DNA of 64,000 bases, taken from assembly GCF_900101025.1 (NCBI RefSeq), contig NZ_FMUH01000001.1, positions 186,001 to 250,000 of the forward strand. The letters run 5' to 3'. The notes beneath the pieces were generated by a model. That model was not told the origin of the DNA and ran no database searches. It saw nothing but the letters and a program-made list of their open reading frames with translations. The stretch comes from Klenkia marina. GTDB lineage: Bacteria; Actinomycetota; Actinomycetes; Mycobacteriales; Geodermatophilaceae. The position numbers were made by a program, and so were the translations under genes. This document shows, piece by piece, positions 16,756 to 25,137 of this stretch (within the stretch, counting starts at the first letter, position 1; each line of letters begins with the position of its first letter).

Positions 16756-17727
16756 GTGGACATCGGACTCTCGCTGCTCGACCGCACCCGCACGCGGGTG
16801 GGCGAGACCGATGCCCAGGCCGTCGCGCACACCGTCGAGCGGGCGCGGCGGGCCGAGGCGCTGGGCTACGACCGGTTCTGGGTGGCCGAGCACCACGGCG
16901 TCCCCGGGGTGGCCGGGTCGGCGCCGGCGGTGCTGCTCGCCGTCCTGACCGGGGTGACCTCGCGCATCCGGCTGGGCTCGGCCGGCGTCATGCTGCCGCA
17001 CCACCAGCCGCTGGTCGTCGCCGAGCAGTTCGCCACCCTCGCCGCGGTCGCGCCCGGGCGCATCGACCTCGGGGTGGGCCGCTCCCCCGGCTTCACCGCA
17101 CCGGTGCGGCGGGCGCTGCGGCAGGCCGGCACCGACTTCGCCGCCGACCTCGGCGAGCTGCGGGCCCACCTCGAGGGCGCCGCCGAGATCACCGCCCACC
17201 CGCGGCCGGCGGCCGCCGTCCCGCTGTTCGTCCTCGCGACGGGTCAGGGGCTGCAGGTCGCCGCCGAGCTCGGCCTGCCGGTGGTCGTGGGCGGCCCGCT
17301 GCTGCGCGACCCCGAGGAGCCGCTGGACCGCTACCGGCAGGCGTTCCGGCCCTCGGCGCAGGCCCCGCAGCCATGGGTGGGCATCAGCCTCGACGTGCTG
17401 GTCGCCGACACCGCCGCGCAGGCCCGCGCCCTGGCCCTCCCCGAGGCCTGGGCGATGGCGCAGGCCCGCACCACCGGCACCTTCCCGCCGCTGCAGCCCG
17501 CCGGGCCCATGACGGCGGTGCAGCAGCGCTACGCCGACGAGACCCTGGCCGCCGCGGTCACCGGGACACCCGGCCAGGTCGCCGAGCAGCTGCACGACCT
17601 GCTGGCCCGCACCGACGCGGCCGAGCTGGTGGCCTCCTCCAGCACGCACGACCGCGGGGCGCTGGCCGAGTCCGACGCCGCGCTGGCCGAGCTGGTCAGC
17701 GGCGCAGCGACGCCCGCGCGCGGCTGA
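16756..17727 (+). CDS. LLM-class flavin-dependent oxidoreductase
   Basis: A 323-residue luciferase-like monooxygenase fold protein (MsnO8-like). Signatures are GYDRFWVAEHHG near residue 38, IRLGSAGVMLPHHQPLVVAE, and PGRIDLGVGRSPG. Members use FMNH2 or F420 to oxidise small molecules; the substrate is not evident. It starts with GTG, 28 bases after glgA. Its last 32 bases overlap the convergent App1-domain gene. Confidence 0.93.
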   Translation: MDIGLSLLDRTRTRVGETDAQAVAHTVERARRAEALGYDRFWVAEHHGVPGVAGSAPAVLLAVLTGVTSRIRLGSAGVMLPHHQPLVVAEQFATLAAVAPGRIDLGVGRSPGFTAPVRRALRQAGTDFAADLGELRAHLEGAAEITAHPRPAAAVPLFVLATGQGLQVAAELGLPVVVGGPLLRDPEEPLDRYRQAFRPSAQAPQPWVGISLDVLVADTAAQARALALPEAWAMAQARTTGTFPPLQPAGPMTAVQQRYADETLAAAVTGTPGQVAEQLHDLLARTDAAELVASSSTHDRGALAESDAALAELVSGAATPARG

Positions 17728-18670
17728 GCGCGGCGCCGTCGGCGGCCCGGACCACCGGGACGTCGCCCACCGACGCGACGGTGGGCCCGGCGGCGGTGAC
17801 GTCGCGCAGCAGGATCTCGGCGACCCGGTCGGGGTGCGCGCGGGCGAACTCCTCGTAGAGCGCCGGGTCGTGCTCGCCGGTGTCGCCCACCAGCGTCCAG
17901 TCGACGCCGGGCAGGTCCTCGGCCAGCCGCAGCAGCGAGCTGCGCTTGTGCGCCTGCCCGTCGCGGAACCAGCGGTCGGGCTGCAGCCCCCAGTCGGTGA
18001 GCAGCAGGGCGCCGGGCGGGAAGCCGTTGCGCTCGAGGAACCGCGACAGCGGGCCGAGCAGGTTCCACGGCCCGTTGGACAGGTAGAGCACCGGCACGTG
18101 CTCGGCGCCGGCGGTGACCTCGCGCAGCAGGTCGGCCATGCCGGGCACCGCCCGCCGCGACCCGCTGCGCTGCACGAAGGTGCGGTACGCGGCCCGCAAC
18201 GGGTGCGCGATGTCGGTGACCAGCACGGTGTCGTCGATGTCGCAGACCACGCCGCGGTGGGCGTCGGAGGACGCCAGGTGCACCGGCGCGGTCGCCCACC
18301 GCAGGCCGGTGCCCATGCGCGCCGACACCGTGGGCCGGCCCTCCAGCGGGCGGGCGGCCGGGAGCACGGCGTCCAGCAGGCCGTCGTCGTCACTGGTCAG
18401 CCGACGCCGGGTGCCGGCGACCTCGACGACGACCTCGGTGCGCGGCGCCTCCAGCGTCAGGAACCGCTGCCAGCCCGGGATCCGCAACCGTGACTCCGGG
18501 TGGGTGCCGGCCGGGGCCAGCAGCACGCGGCCGAGCACCCGCACCCGCCCGCCGCTGCCGTAGCCGGGGTAGGCGATCGCCACCGGCGTCCACCCGAAGG
18601 CGCGGGCCACCCGGGAGGCGAGGTCGCGCAGCCCGGTCTCGAACCGGTAGGCCGCCCCGACGACGCTCAC
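17696..18670 (-). CDS. App1/DUF2183-domain phosphatase
   Basis: A 324-residue protein with the App1 phosphatidate phosphatase catalytic domain in the second half. It has the DxDxT motif of HAD phosphatases (GVVCDIDDTVLVTDIAHP, near residue 185), LYLSNGPWNLLGPLSRFLE and DWTLVGDTGEHDP. The first half is beta-rich and typical of bacterial App1 proteins. A lipid phosphatase role is inferred from the yeast family. Its GTG overlaps the stop of the upstream alpha/beta hydrolase (GTGA), so a lipid-degrading pair is possible. Confidence 0.9.
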   Translation of the reverse strand: MSVVGAAYRFETGLRDLASRVARAFGWTPVAIAYPGYGSGGRVRVLGRVLLAPAGTHPESRLRIPGWQRFLTLEAPRTEVVVEVAGTRRRLTSDDDGLLDAVLPAARPLEGRPTVSARMGTGLRWATAPVHLASSDAHRGVVCDIDDTVLVTDIAHPLRAAYRTFVQRSGSRRAVPGMADLLREVTAGAEHVPVLYLSNGPWNLLGPLSRFLERNGFPPGALLLTDWGLQPDRWFRDGQAHKRSSLLRLAEDLPGVDWTLVGDTGEHDPALYEEFARAHPDRVAEILLRDVTAAGPTVASVGDVPVVRAADGAALSRARASLRR

Positions 18671-19413
18671 CGGCAGAACTCCAGGACCGCCGCGGCGAAC
18701 GCCTCGGGCGCGGAGAACACCAGCCCGTGCGGGCCGCCGGGCACCACCTGCAGCTGACCCCGGGGCAGCACGGCGGCGAGGTCCTCGCACCACTGCTGCC
18801 CGGCGACCGGGTCCCGGCTGCCGCGCAGCACGAGCGTGGGGACGTCGACCTCGCCCATCGCGTGCTCCTCGGGCCGGCGCAGTGCGTGCCGCAGCACCGC
18901 GACCATCGTCAGCGGACCGGCGCGCAGGTAGTCCCGCACCGCCACCGGCAGCAGCGCCGGGCGCTCGCGGGGCGCGTCGAGCAGCAGCCGCCACGCCTGC
19001 CCGACCCAGGTGGGGGCGCTGGGGTCGCGGGTGGGCCCGACGAGCACGAGGTGCTGCACCCGCCCCGGGCGCTGGCGCACCGCCGCGGCGACCACCTGCG
19101 CGCCGAGCGAGTGCCCGACCAGGTCCACCTCGTCGAGCCCGACGGCGTCCATCCATCGGTTGAGCGCGTCGGCCAGCCCGGCGATGCCCAGCGTGCGGCC
19201 CCGGCCGCGGGTGCGGCCGTAGCCGGGCAGGTCCGGCGCCAGCGTGCGGCGCTCGCGGGCGAGGACCCGCAGGGCCGGCAGCATCGAGCGGCCGGACATG
19301 CCCAACCCGTGCACGAGCACGAGGGGTCGCCCGGCGGTGCCGGCCTCGCGGTGGTGCACCCGCACGACGCGACCGGGACGCAGCCGCACGGGGGTCCACA
19401 CGTCGTCCGGCAC
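18667..19413 (-). CDS. Alpha/beta hydrolase
   Basis: A 248-residue alpha/beta hydrolase: oxyanion region LVLVHGLGMSGRSM, nucleophile elbow VDLVGHSLGAQVV (serine near residue 100), acid in GSRDPVAGQQW and histidine in PGGPHGLVFSAPE. It resembles small esterases and haloperoxidase-like hydrolases. The GTG at 19413 follows TACGGT by 6 bases, predicting a leaderless transcript divergent from the CrtI-like gene. The stop overlaps the App1-domain gene. Confidence 0.92.
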   Translation of the reverse strand: MPDDVWTPVRLRPGRVVRVHHREAGTAGRPLVLVHGLGMSGRSMLPALRVLARERRTLAPDLPGYGRTRGRGRTLGIAGLADALNRWMDAVGLDEVDLVGHSLGAQVVAAAVRQRPGRVQHLVLVGPTRDPSAPTWVGQAWRLLLDAPRERPALLPVAVRDYLRAGPLTMVAVLRHALRRPEEHAMGEVDVPTLVLRGSRDPVAGQQWCEDLAAVLPRGQLQVVPGGPHGLVFSAPEAFAAAVLEFCR

Positions 19414-19418
19414 CAGCG

Positions 19419-19440
19419 CACCGTATGTCCTCCTACGGTG
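19419..19440. promoter_or_regulatory. Inverted repeat holding two divergent -10 boxes
   Basis: CACCGTA, 8 bases, TACGGTG. The left arm holds TACGGT on the minus strand, 6 bases from the hydrolase GTG; the right arm holds TACGGT on the plus strand, 7 bases from the CrtI-like ATG. The opposing polymerase sites overlap, so transcription of the two genes may be mutually exclusive, or a dimeric regulator may bind here. Confidence 0.55.
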
Positions 19441-19446
19441 GACGGC

Positions 19447-20898
19447 ATGGCGCGCGTCGTGGTGGTCGGGGCCGGGCTCGGCGGGTTGGCCGCAGCGGCC
19501 CGGACGGCGGCCGGCGGGCACCGGGTGACCGTGCTGGAGCAGGCCCCCGAGGTGGGCGGCAAGCTCGGGTGGGTCTCCCGCGACGGCCACGGCTTCGACA
19601 CCGGCCCCTCCCTGGTCACGCTCCCCCAGGTCTTCGCCGACCTGTTCGCCGCGACCGGCGACCCGTTGGACGACGTCCTGGACCTCGTGCGGCTCGACCC
19701 GGCGGTGGCCTACCGCTTCGCCGACGGCACCCGGCTCGCCGTCCCCGGCACGCTCGACGGCGTGCGCTCGACGTTGGGCCCGGAGTGGTCGGCGTTCCTG
19801 GACCGGGCCGCCGAGATGTGGCGGGTCACCGAGCAGCCGTTCCTCCGCTCGCCGCTGCAGGGCGCCCGCACGCTGGCCCGGCTGGCCCGGTCGGTGGCCG
19901 ACGTCCGCACCGTGGCGCCCTGGTCGTCGCTGCGGAGCCTCGGCGCTGCGTACCTCACCGACCCGCACCTGCGCATGCTGCTGGACCGGTACGCCACCTA
20001 CTCGGGCTCGGACCCCCGGCTCGCCCCGGCTGCGCTGGCGACCGTGCCGTGGGTCGAGCAGGCCTTCGGGTCCTGGTACGTGCGCGGCGGGCTGCGCCGA
20101 CTGCCGCTGGCCGTCGCCGACCGGGCCGTCGAGCGCGGGGCGGACATCAAGACGTCGACGCCGGTCACCCGGGTGCTCGTCGAGGGCGGCCGGGCGTGCG
20201 GCGTGCAGCTGGCCGACGGCGGGCGCATCGACGCCGACGTCGTGGTCTGCAACGCCGACGCCGCCGCCCTCTACGGCGACCTGCTGCCGCGCCGGGCGCC
20301 GGTGCGCAGCGCCCGCGCCTCGTTGGCCCGGGCGACGCCGTCGTCCTCGGGGTTCGTGCTGCTGCTCGCGCTGCGTGGTCGCACCCCCGACCTCGCCCAC
20401 CACACCGTGCTGTTCCCGGCCGACTACGACGCCGAGTTCGACGACCTGTTCGCCCGCCCCCGCCCGCTGCGCGACCCCACCGTCTACGTGAGCGCGCCCG
20501 ACGACCCGGCCACCCGACCCGACGCCGACAGCGAGTCCTGGTTCGTGCTGGTCAACGCCCCCCGGCAGGGCCAGGTCGACTGGGACGCCCCCGGGGTTGC
20601 CGAGACCCACGCCGACCACGTGCTGGACGTGCTGGCCCGCCGCGGGCTCGACGTCCGCGACCGGGTGCGCTGGCGCGAGGTGCGCACCCCGGCCGACCTC
20701 GAGCGGGCCACCGGCAGCGTCGGCGGTGCGATCTACGGGACGTCGTCCAACGGCGCCCGCGCCGCGTTCCTCCGCCCCGCCAACGCCTCGCCGCTGCCGG
20801 GGCTCTTCCTGGTCGGCGGCTCGTCGCACCCCGGCGGCGGGCTGCCGCTGGTCACCCTCTCCGCCGAGATCGTCGCCGGCCTGGTCGGCCCCGCCTAG
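19447..20898 (+). CDS. CrtI-like carotenoid desaturase/oxidase family FAD protein
   Basis: A 483-residue FAD-dependent enzyme of the phytoene desaturase family. The N-terminal dinucleotide fold is VVVGAGLGGLAAAARTAAGG followed by VLEQAPEVGGKLG; RYATYSGSDPR lies in the middle. The C-terminal CrtI hallmark GGSSHPGGGLPLV is present. It could desaturate or oxidise a carotenoid or related isoprenoid; no crtB or crtE gene lies nearby, so the pathway cannot be fixed. The ATG follows TACGGT by 7 bases. It is tail-to-tail (4-base overlap) with an unrecognised protein. Confidence 0.9.
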   Translation: MARVVVVGAGLGGLAAAARTAAGGHRVTVLEQAPEVGGKLGWVSRDGHGFDTGPSLVTLPQVFADLFAATGDPLDDVLDLVRLDPAVAYRFADGTRLAVPGTLDGVRSTLGPEWSAFLDRAAEMWRVTEQPFLRSPLQGARTLARLARSVADVRTVAPWSSLRSLGAAYLTDPHLRMLLDRYATYSGSDPRLAPAALATVPWVEQAFGSWYVRGGLRRLPLAVADRAVERGADIKTSTPVTRVLVEGGRACGVQLADGGRIDADVVVCNADAAALYGDLLPRRAPVRSARASLARATPSSSGFVLLLALRGRTPDLAHHTVLFPADYDAEFDDLFARPRPLRDPTVYVSAPDDPATRPDADSESWFVLVNAPRQGQVDWDAPGVAETHADHVLDVLARRGLDVRDRVRWREVRTPADLERATGSVGGAIYGTSSNGARAAFLRPANASPLPGLFLVGGSSHPGGGLPLVTLSAEIVAGLVGPA

Positions 20899-22343
20899 CC
20901 GCGCGCGGCGCCCACGCCGAGCACCGCGGCCAGGCCGAGGGCGCTGCGCGGGGCGTAGGGCCCGCGCCACAGGCCCCCGTGCGCCGCGGCGTGCGCTTCG
21001 TCCTGCCACGGCTCCTCGTGCGCCGGACCGCCGCCGGTGTGCAGGTCGTGCACCAGCAGGGCGGCCATGAGCACGTTGGACGTCGCGGGCTCGAACACCT
21101 CGACGCCGAACCGGTGGGCGCCGGCGTAGGCAGCGGCCAGCGCGCGGTTCTTCACCACCGACCGGGTGCGGGTGGGCGGCGCGACGTTCATCGACACCGT
21201 CGTCCCGGCCGCCCGTGCGGTGGTGGCCCGCCAGCGCTGCAACCGCTTGGCCAGTGCGTAGTTGGGGCCCTGCTGCGGCACCAGGCTGTCGGCGATCCCC
21301 GGCCCGGTGGCGTCCTTCGGGTACGCCCGCTGCAGCAGCCGGCCGGCGGTGACGGTGCGCAGGGGTCGGCCCAGCAGCTTGGCCACCTGCCCGCGGCCGG
21401 CGTACGCGGCCTGCGAGGCGGCGACCGCCTCCTCCGGGACGACGAACACGTCGGTCGGCGTGGCCAGGAAGGCCAGCGCGAGGTCGGGTCGCTGCCCCTG
21501 CAACCGCAGCGTGAGGGCGTCGACCGCCGTCGACACCCGCACGTTGGTGGCGCCGTCGGCGTAGACGTAGTTGCCGAGCACAGGGACGCCGTCGAGCCCG
21601 CCGAGCCAGTCGGCCACCGCGGGCACGTCGCCGATGAGGTCGGCCCCACGGACGTCGTCCCGGGTGGGCAGCAGCAAGGTGCCTGCGCCCCGGCGGGCGG
21701 TGTCGAGCACCCGCTCCCACAGCGGCGGGCGCGGCAGGTCGACCGCGGCGACGGTGGCGCCCCAGCGCAGCAGCGCGGTCAGCGGCCCCATCTCGGCCCC
21801 GGCGCCGAGCACCGCGACGGTGCGACCGGGCAGCGCCAACCATTCGGGGTGCGCGGCCACCGCGGCGACGGCGTCGGCGCAGCTGGGCTCGACCACGCCC
21901 CGGGCCACCCAGTCCTCGAGCTGCGCCGACAGCTCCGCCCCGCGCAGACGACGGCCGCGGAAGGGCAGCGTCAGCTCGCGCTCGGGCTCACCCTCCCCGG
22001 TGACCGTCTCGGTGGTCAGCGATCCCGACGGTGCGGCGCTGCGCAGGTGGGCGAGCTCCACCTCGGCCCCGTCGACCACCACCCGCATCTGCCGGTGCAC
22101 CGAGGCGAGCCCGGCCTCGGCGACGGCCAGTGCCCCGGTCCGGGACCCGACCACGGCCTCGGTGGTGCGCCGCACGTGCGCCAGGTAGCCGGTCCGCCAG
22201 TTCGTCTCGCGCTCGGCGGCCCGCGCCCCGGTGGGGTCCACGGGCGCCAACGCGTCGGCCACGACCGTGCGGCCGACGGCGCCGGTGCTGCGCCGTCCGT
22301 CGGGTCCGGCGGGGAAGACGACGCCGTGCTGCTGCTCGCTCAC
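20895..22343 (-). CDS. Conserved hypothetical protein with Rossmann-like segment
   Basis: A 482-residue protein I cannot assign. It contains a dinucleotide-binding-like turn (TVAVLGAGAEMGPLTALLRW, near residue 165) followed by TVAAVDLPRPPLWERVL, as in NAD(P)- or SAM-binding folds. Further on are GNYVYADGATNVRVSTAVDA, AFLATPTDVFVVPEE and a C-terminus with SVVKNRALAAAYAGAHRFG. There is no signal peptide or clear membrane helix. It starts with GTG at 22343 and ends in a 4-base overlap with the CrtI-like gene. A role in isoprenoid or lipid metabolism is only a guess from the neighbour. Confidence 0.8.
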   Translation of the reverse strand: MSEQQHGVVFPAGPDGRRSTGAVGRTVVADALAPVDPTGARAAERETNWRTGYLAHVRRTTEAVVGSRTGALAVAEAGLASVHRQMRVVVDGAEVELAHLRSAAPSGSLTTETVTGEGEPERELTLPFRGRRLRGAELSAQLEDWVARGVVEPSCADAVAAVAAHPEWLALPGRTVAVLGAGAEMGPLTALLRWGATVAAVDLPRPPLWERVLDTARRGAGTLLLPTRDDVRGADLIGDVPAVADWLGGLDGVPVLGNYVYADGATNVRVSTAVDALTLRLQGQRPDLALAFLATPTDVFVVPEEAVAASQAAYAGRGQVAKLLGRPLRTVTAGRLLQRAYPKDATGPGIADSLVPQQGPNYALAKRLQRWRATTARAAGTTVSMNVAPPTRTRSVVKNRALAAAYAGAHRFGVEVFEPATSNVLMAALLVHDLHTGGGPAHEEPWQDEAHAAAHGGLWRGPYAPRSALGLAAVLGVGAARG

Positions 22344-22360
22344 CCCGCGAGCATGCCGCA

Positions 22361-22392
22361 CCGTGCGGGCCGGGGGGACCCGGCCCGCACGG
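22361..22392 (-). terminator. Strong hairpin after the MT0933-like gene
   Basis: A perfect 14-base stem (CCGTGCGGGCCGGG at 22361-22374 with its complement at 22379-22392) and a GGGA loop. It lies between the stop of the small minus-strand gene at 22399 and the start of the next minus-strand gene at 22343. There is no U-tract, as is common in actinobacterial terminators. Confidence 0.65.
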
Positions 22393-22398
22393 ATGGGG

Positions 22399-22584
22399 TC
22401 AGCGCTCGTCGCCGCCGGACCCGATGCGGTCGTCGGCGGCATCGCGCCCCTTCTGGACCTGGTCGGCGTGCCCGCCCGCCTTGCCCTCGGCGAACGCAGC
22501 ACCCTTGTCCAGGGCGCCGTCGCTGGCCTGCTCGCCCTTGTCGCTGTCCAGGAAGTCCTTGGCCTTGTCGCCCAGTCCTGCCAT
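22399..22584 (-). CDS. Small Rv0909/MT0933 antitoxin-like hydrophilic protein
   Basis: A 61-residue, highly charged protein: MAGLGDKAKDFLDSDKGEQA, then GALDKGAAFAEGKAGGHADQVQKG. It resembles the MT0933 family, named as antitoxins but often solitary and probably stress-related. No toxin gene is adjacent, so a toxin-antitoxin role is not supported here. The ATG is preceded by GAGGAGG 9 bases upstream. A strong hairpin follows the gene, giving a monocistronic unit. Confidence 0.8.
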   Translation of the reverse strand: MAGLGDKAKDFLDSDKGEQASDGALDKGAAFAEGKAGGHADQVQKGRDAADDRIGSGGDER

Positions 22585-22625
22585 GGTGTCGCCTCCTCGC
22601 CGCCCGCCGCAGCGGTGCGATCCGG

Positions 22626-24218
22626 TCACGCCTGGTGGCGCGGCTCCGGGGGGACCGTGCCCGCTGCCGGGGGGCTCGACACCCCGGACCCGAGCCAGCG
22701 CAGCAGGGTGCGGACGGCGAAGCCCGTGCCGCCCTTGGTCGTCTCGGCGTGGTCGCCGCCGGCGCGGGCCGGGCCGGCGATGTCCAGGTGCGCCCAGGGC
22801 AGACCGCCGGTGAAGGGCTGCAGGAAGAGCGCAGCGGTGGTCGCACCCGGCTTGCCGGGGCTGTTGTTGGCGTCGGCGACCGGGCTGTCGAGCTGCTCGC
22901 GCAGGTGGGCGACGTGGTCGTCGGTGAGCGGCATGCGCCACCACGGTTCGCCGGCCGCCTCCCCCGCCGCGAGCAGCGCCGACGCCAGGTGGTCGTCGGT
23001 GGCGAACAGGGCGCCGGTGCGGGCGCCCAGCGCCGTGCGGGCGGCACCGGTGAGGGTCGCGACGTCGACGAGCAGGTCGGCGCCGAGCGCGAGGCGGGCG
23101 TGGGCGAGGGCGTCGGCGAGCACGAGCCGGCCCTCGGCGTCGGTGCTGCGCACCTCGGTGGTGCGGCCGCCGACGTGGGTGAGCACGTCACCGGGTCGGT
23201 AGGCCGCGCCGGACACCGCGTTCTCGGCCAGCGGCACCAGCGCGGTGACGTGCACCGGCAGACCCAGCCGGGCGACGGCGTCGATGACCGCCAGCACCGC
23301 TGCCCCGCCGGCCATGTCGGTGTGCATCTGCCGCATGCCTGCGGTCGTCTTGACCGAGACGCCGCCGGTGTCGAACGTGATCCCCTTGCCCACCAGCACG
23401 ACGTGCGGGCCGGCGGTGACCTCGGGCAGGTGCTCGGCGACCACGAGCCGGGGCGGGCTGTCCGACCCGCCGCCGACGGCCAGCAGGCCGCCGAAGCCGG
23501 CTGCCCGCAGCTGCCGCGGGCCCAGCACGGTGGTGCGCACCCGGTCGTGCACGGCGAACCGCTCGACCGCCTGCGCGGCGAGCCAGTCGGGGTCGGCGGT
23601 GTCCGGCGGGGTCTGCACCAGGTCGCGGGCCCACACGACGGCCGCCGCGGTCACCAGCCCGCGGTGCAGGGCGTCGACGGCGGCGGGCTCGGCGGTGGGG
23701 ACCACCAGCACGACGCGGGTCAACCGCGGCGGGTGCGGGGTCGACGTGCGGCGGTACCGGTAGCCGGCCAGCAGCACCGCCTCGGCGGCCACCCGGACGA
23801 GCTCGGGGTCGGCGCCGGGCGGCAGGGGCAGCACGAGCCGGGTGGCGCCGTGCTCGGCGAGGGTCTGCGCGCGGCGCACGGCCACCGCGACGTAGCTGCG
23901 CAGGTGCGCGGGGGTGGCGTCGCCGACCCCGACGGCCACGAGCGAACGGGGTCGCCGGCCCGGGACCGGCAAGTTGGTGATGCCGCCAGGCCGGCCGCCG
24001 TTGCCGGTGTCGGCCAGCGCGCCGCCCACCCACTCGGGGTCCAGGTCGGCGGCGGCCAGCCACGACGGCAGCGCCCCGCGGGCGCCCACCGGCACCGCGA
24101 GGACGTCGTCCTCGGTCAGCTCGGGCAGCGACGTCGCCAGCTTGACCCGCGGGTGCGGGGCCGTCGGGTGCGCAGCCGTCGGGTGCTTCGCCGTCGGATG
24201 CACAGCGGCCCCGGTCAC
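22626..24218 (-). CDS. pepA: Leucyl aminopeptidase (M17)
   Basis: A 530-residue M17 metallo-aminopeptidase. The C-terminal catalytic domain shows metal ligands in LVGKGITFDTGG, HTDMAGGAAVLAV and RSTDAEGRLVLADALAHA (usually NTDAEGRL; the first residue is Ser here). It should cleave N-terminal residues from peptides in the cytoplasm using two metal ions. The N-terminus carries a threefold HPTA repeat encoded by 15-base direct repeats, absent from typical family members as far as I know. A GTG at 24218 opens the frame; an internal start after the repeat would remove it. Confidence 0.94.
   Translation of the reverse strand: MTGAAVHPTAKHPTAAHPTAPHPRVKLATSLPELTEDDVLAVPVGARGALPSWLAAADLDPEWVGGALADTGNGGRPGGITNLPVPGRRPRSLVAVGVGDATPAHLRSYVAVAVRRAQTLAEHGATRLVLPLPPGADPELVRVAAEAVLLAGYRYRRTSTPHPPRLTRVVLVVPTAEPAAVDALHRGLVTAAAVVWARDLVQTPPDTADPDWLAAQAVERFAVHDRVRTTVLGPRQLRAAGFGGLLAVGGGSDSPPRLVVAEHLPEVTAGPHVVLVGKGITFDTGGVSVKTTAGMRQMHTDMAGGAAVLAVIDAVARLGLPVHVTALVPLAENAVSGAAYRPGDVLTHVGGRTTEVRSTDAEGRLVLADALAHARLALGADLLVDVATLTGAARTALGARTGALFATDDHLASALLAAGEAAGEPWWRMPLTDDHVAHLREQLDSPVADANNSPGKPGATTAALFLQPFTGGLPWAHLDIAGPARAGGDHAETTKGGTGFAVRTLLRWLGSGVSSPPAAGTVPPEPRHQA
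24160..24204. repeat. Three 15-base direct repeats within the aminopeptidase gene
   Basis: Three tandem copies of a GCCGTCGGGTGC-based 15-mer at 24160-24174, 24175-24189 and 24190-24204, with small differences. They encode HPTA-type repeats near the protein N-terminus. Slippage could change copy number without shifting the frame. Confidence 0.85.
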
Positions 24219-24265
24219 CGGCGTGCTGCCGGCGGCCGGGGCCGTCTGTCGTCCTGCCGGACCCG

Positions 24266-24433
24266 TCAGCTGATCGCGCCCTGGAGCGCCTCGGAGAGCG
24301 CCGCCGCCTCGTCGGCGGACAGCTCGACCACGAGCCGGCCACCGCCTTCCAACGGCACGCGCATGACCAGGCCGCGACCCTCCTTGGTGACCTCGAGGGG
24401 ACCTTCACCCGTGCGCGGCTTCATGGCCGCCAT
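24266..24433 (-). CDS. DUF3117 small protein
   Basis: A 55-residue protein matching DUF3117: MAAMKPRTGEGPLEVTKEGR then VMRVPLEGGGRLVVELSADE and a short helix. It is widespread in actinobacteria, equivalent to Rv1211 as I recall it, and of unknown function. A very good ribosome binding site (AAGGAGG) lies 6 bases before the ATG at 24433, suggesting high expression. It is followed by leucyl aminopeptidase on the same strand and lies downstream of tag, as in mycobacteria where Rv1210 and Rv1211 adjoin. Confidence 0.92.
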   Translation of the reverse strand: MAAMKPRTGEGPLEVTKEGRGLVMRVPLEGGGRLVVELSADEAAALSEALQGAIS

Positions 24434-24560
24434 GCGTGCCTCCTTCAACCGGCCACCCGCTGTCCCGTGCGGGACGCGGTGTGGCTGTTCGTCAATGCTG
24501 GAACCAGAGCTGGGTCCATTCTCCCGCATGGTCGGGCGGGCACCAACACGAGCCCTCCCC

Positions 24561-25112
24561 CTACGAGCCGGACGCGGCCCGGAAGCAGGTGGCCACGTGG
24601 TCGTCGACCATGCCGGTCGCCTGCATCAGCGCGTAGGCGGTGGTGGGGCCGACGAAGGCGAAACCGCGCTTCTTCAGGTCCTTCGCCAGCGCCGTCGACA
24701 CCGGGGTGGAGGCCGGGACGTCGGCGAGGGTGGCCGGGTTCGGCCGCGGCGGCGGGGCGTAGGACCACAGCAGCTCCGACAGCCCCTGGGGCAGCTGCTG
24801 CGCTGCCCGGGCGTTGCGCAGGGCGGCCTCGATCTTGGCGCGGTTGCGCACGATGCCGGCGTCGGCCATCAACCGCTCCACGTCGGCGTCGCCGAACTCG
24901 GCGACCGCGTCGATCGAGAACCCGGCGAACGCCGCACGGAACGCCGGGCGCTTGCGCAGGATCGTGATCCACGACAGCCCGCTCTGGAACGCCTCGAGGC
25001 AGAGCCGCTCGAAGAGGGCGTCGTCCCCGCGCAGCGGCACCCCCCACTCCTCGTCGTGGTAGGCGACGTAGTCGGGGGTGCTGGTCGCCCAGCCGCAGCG
25101 CTGCAGCTCCAC
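24561..25112 (-). CDS. tag: DNA-3-methyladenine glycosylase I
   Basis: A 183-residue base-excision repair glycosylase. The N-terminal zinc cysteine lies in LQRCGWATSTPDYVAYHDEE, then LCLEAFQSGLSWITILRKR, the helix-hairpin-like IVRNRAKIEAALRNARA, and VGPTTAYALMQATGMVDDH with the C-terminal zinc-site histidine/cysteine. It removes 3-methyladenine from DNA. The GTG at 25112 gives normal family length; a TAACCT hexamer ends 7 bases upstream, so the transcript is predicted leaderless. It is divergent from the epimerase gene with only 25 bases between starts. Confidence 0.96.
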   Translation of the reverse strand: MELQRCGWATSTPDYVAYHDEEWGVPLRGDDALFERLCLEAFQSGLSWITILRKRPAFRAAFAGFSIDAVAEFGDADVERLMADAGIVRNRAKIEAALRNARAAQQLPQGLSELLWSYAPPPRPNPATLADVPASTPVSTALAKDLKKRGFAFVGPTTAYALMQATGMVDDHVATCFRAASGS

Positions 25113-25119
25113 GCCCGCG

Positions 25120-25129
25120 AGGTTAGCGT
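25120..25129. promoter_or_regulatory. Back-to-back divergent leaderless promoters sharing TA
   Basis: AGGTTAGCGT holds a minus-strand TAACCT (25125-25120), 7 bases from the tag GTG, and a plus-strand TAGCGT (25124-25129), 8 bases from the epimerase ATG. The two hexamers share TA, the same design as at 2812-2821. Confidence 0.55.
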
Positions 25130-25137
25130 TCGCGATC

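Noticed and set aside
22399-22584. Toxin-antitoxin locus around the MT0933-like gene
   Set aside because: No adjacent small toxin gene; hairpin and flanking genes show it is monocistronic.
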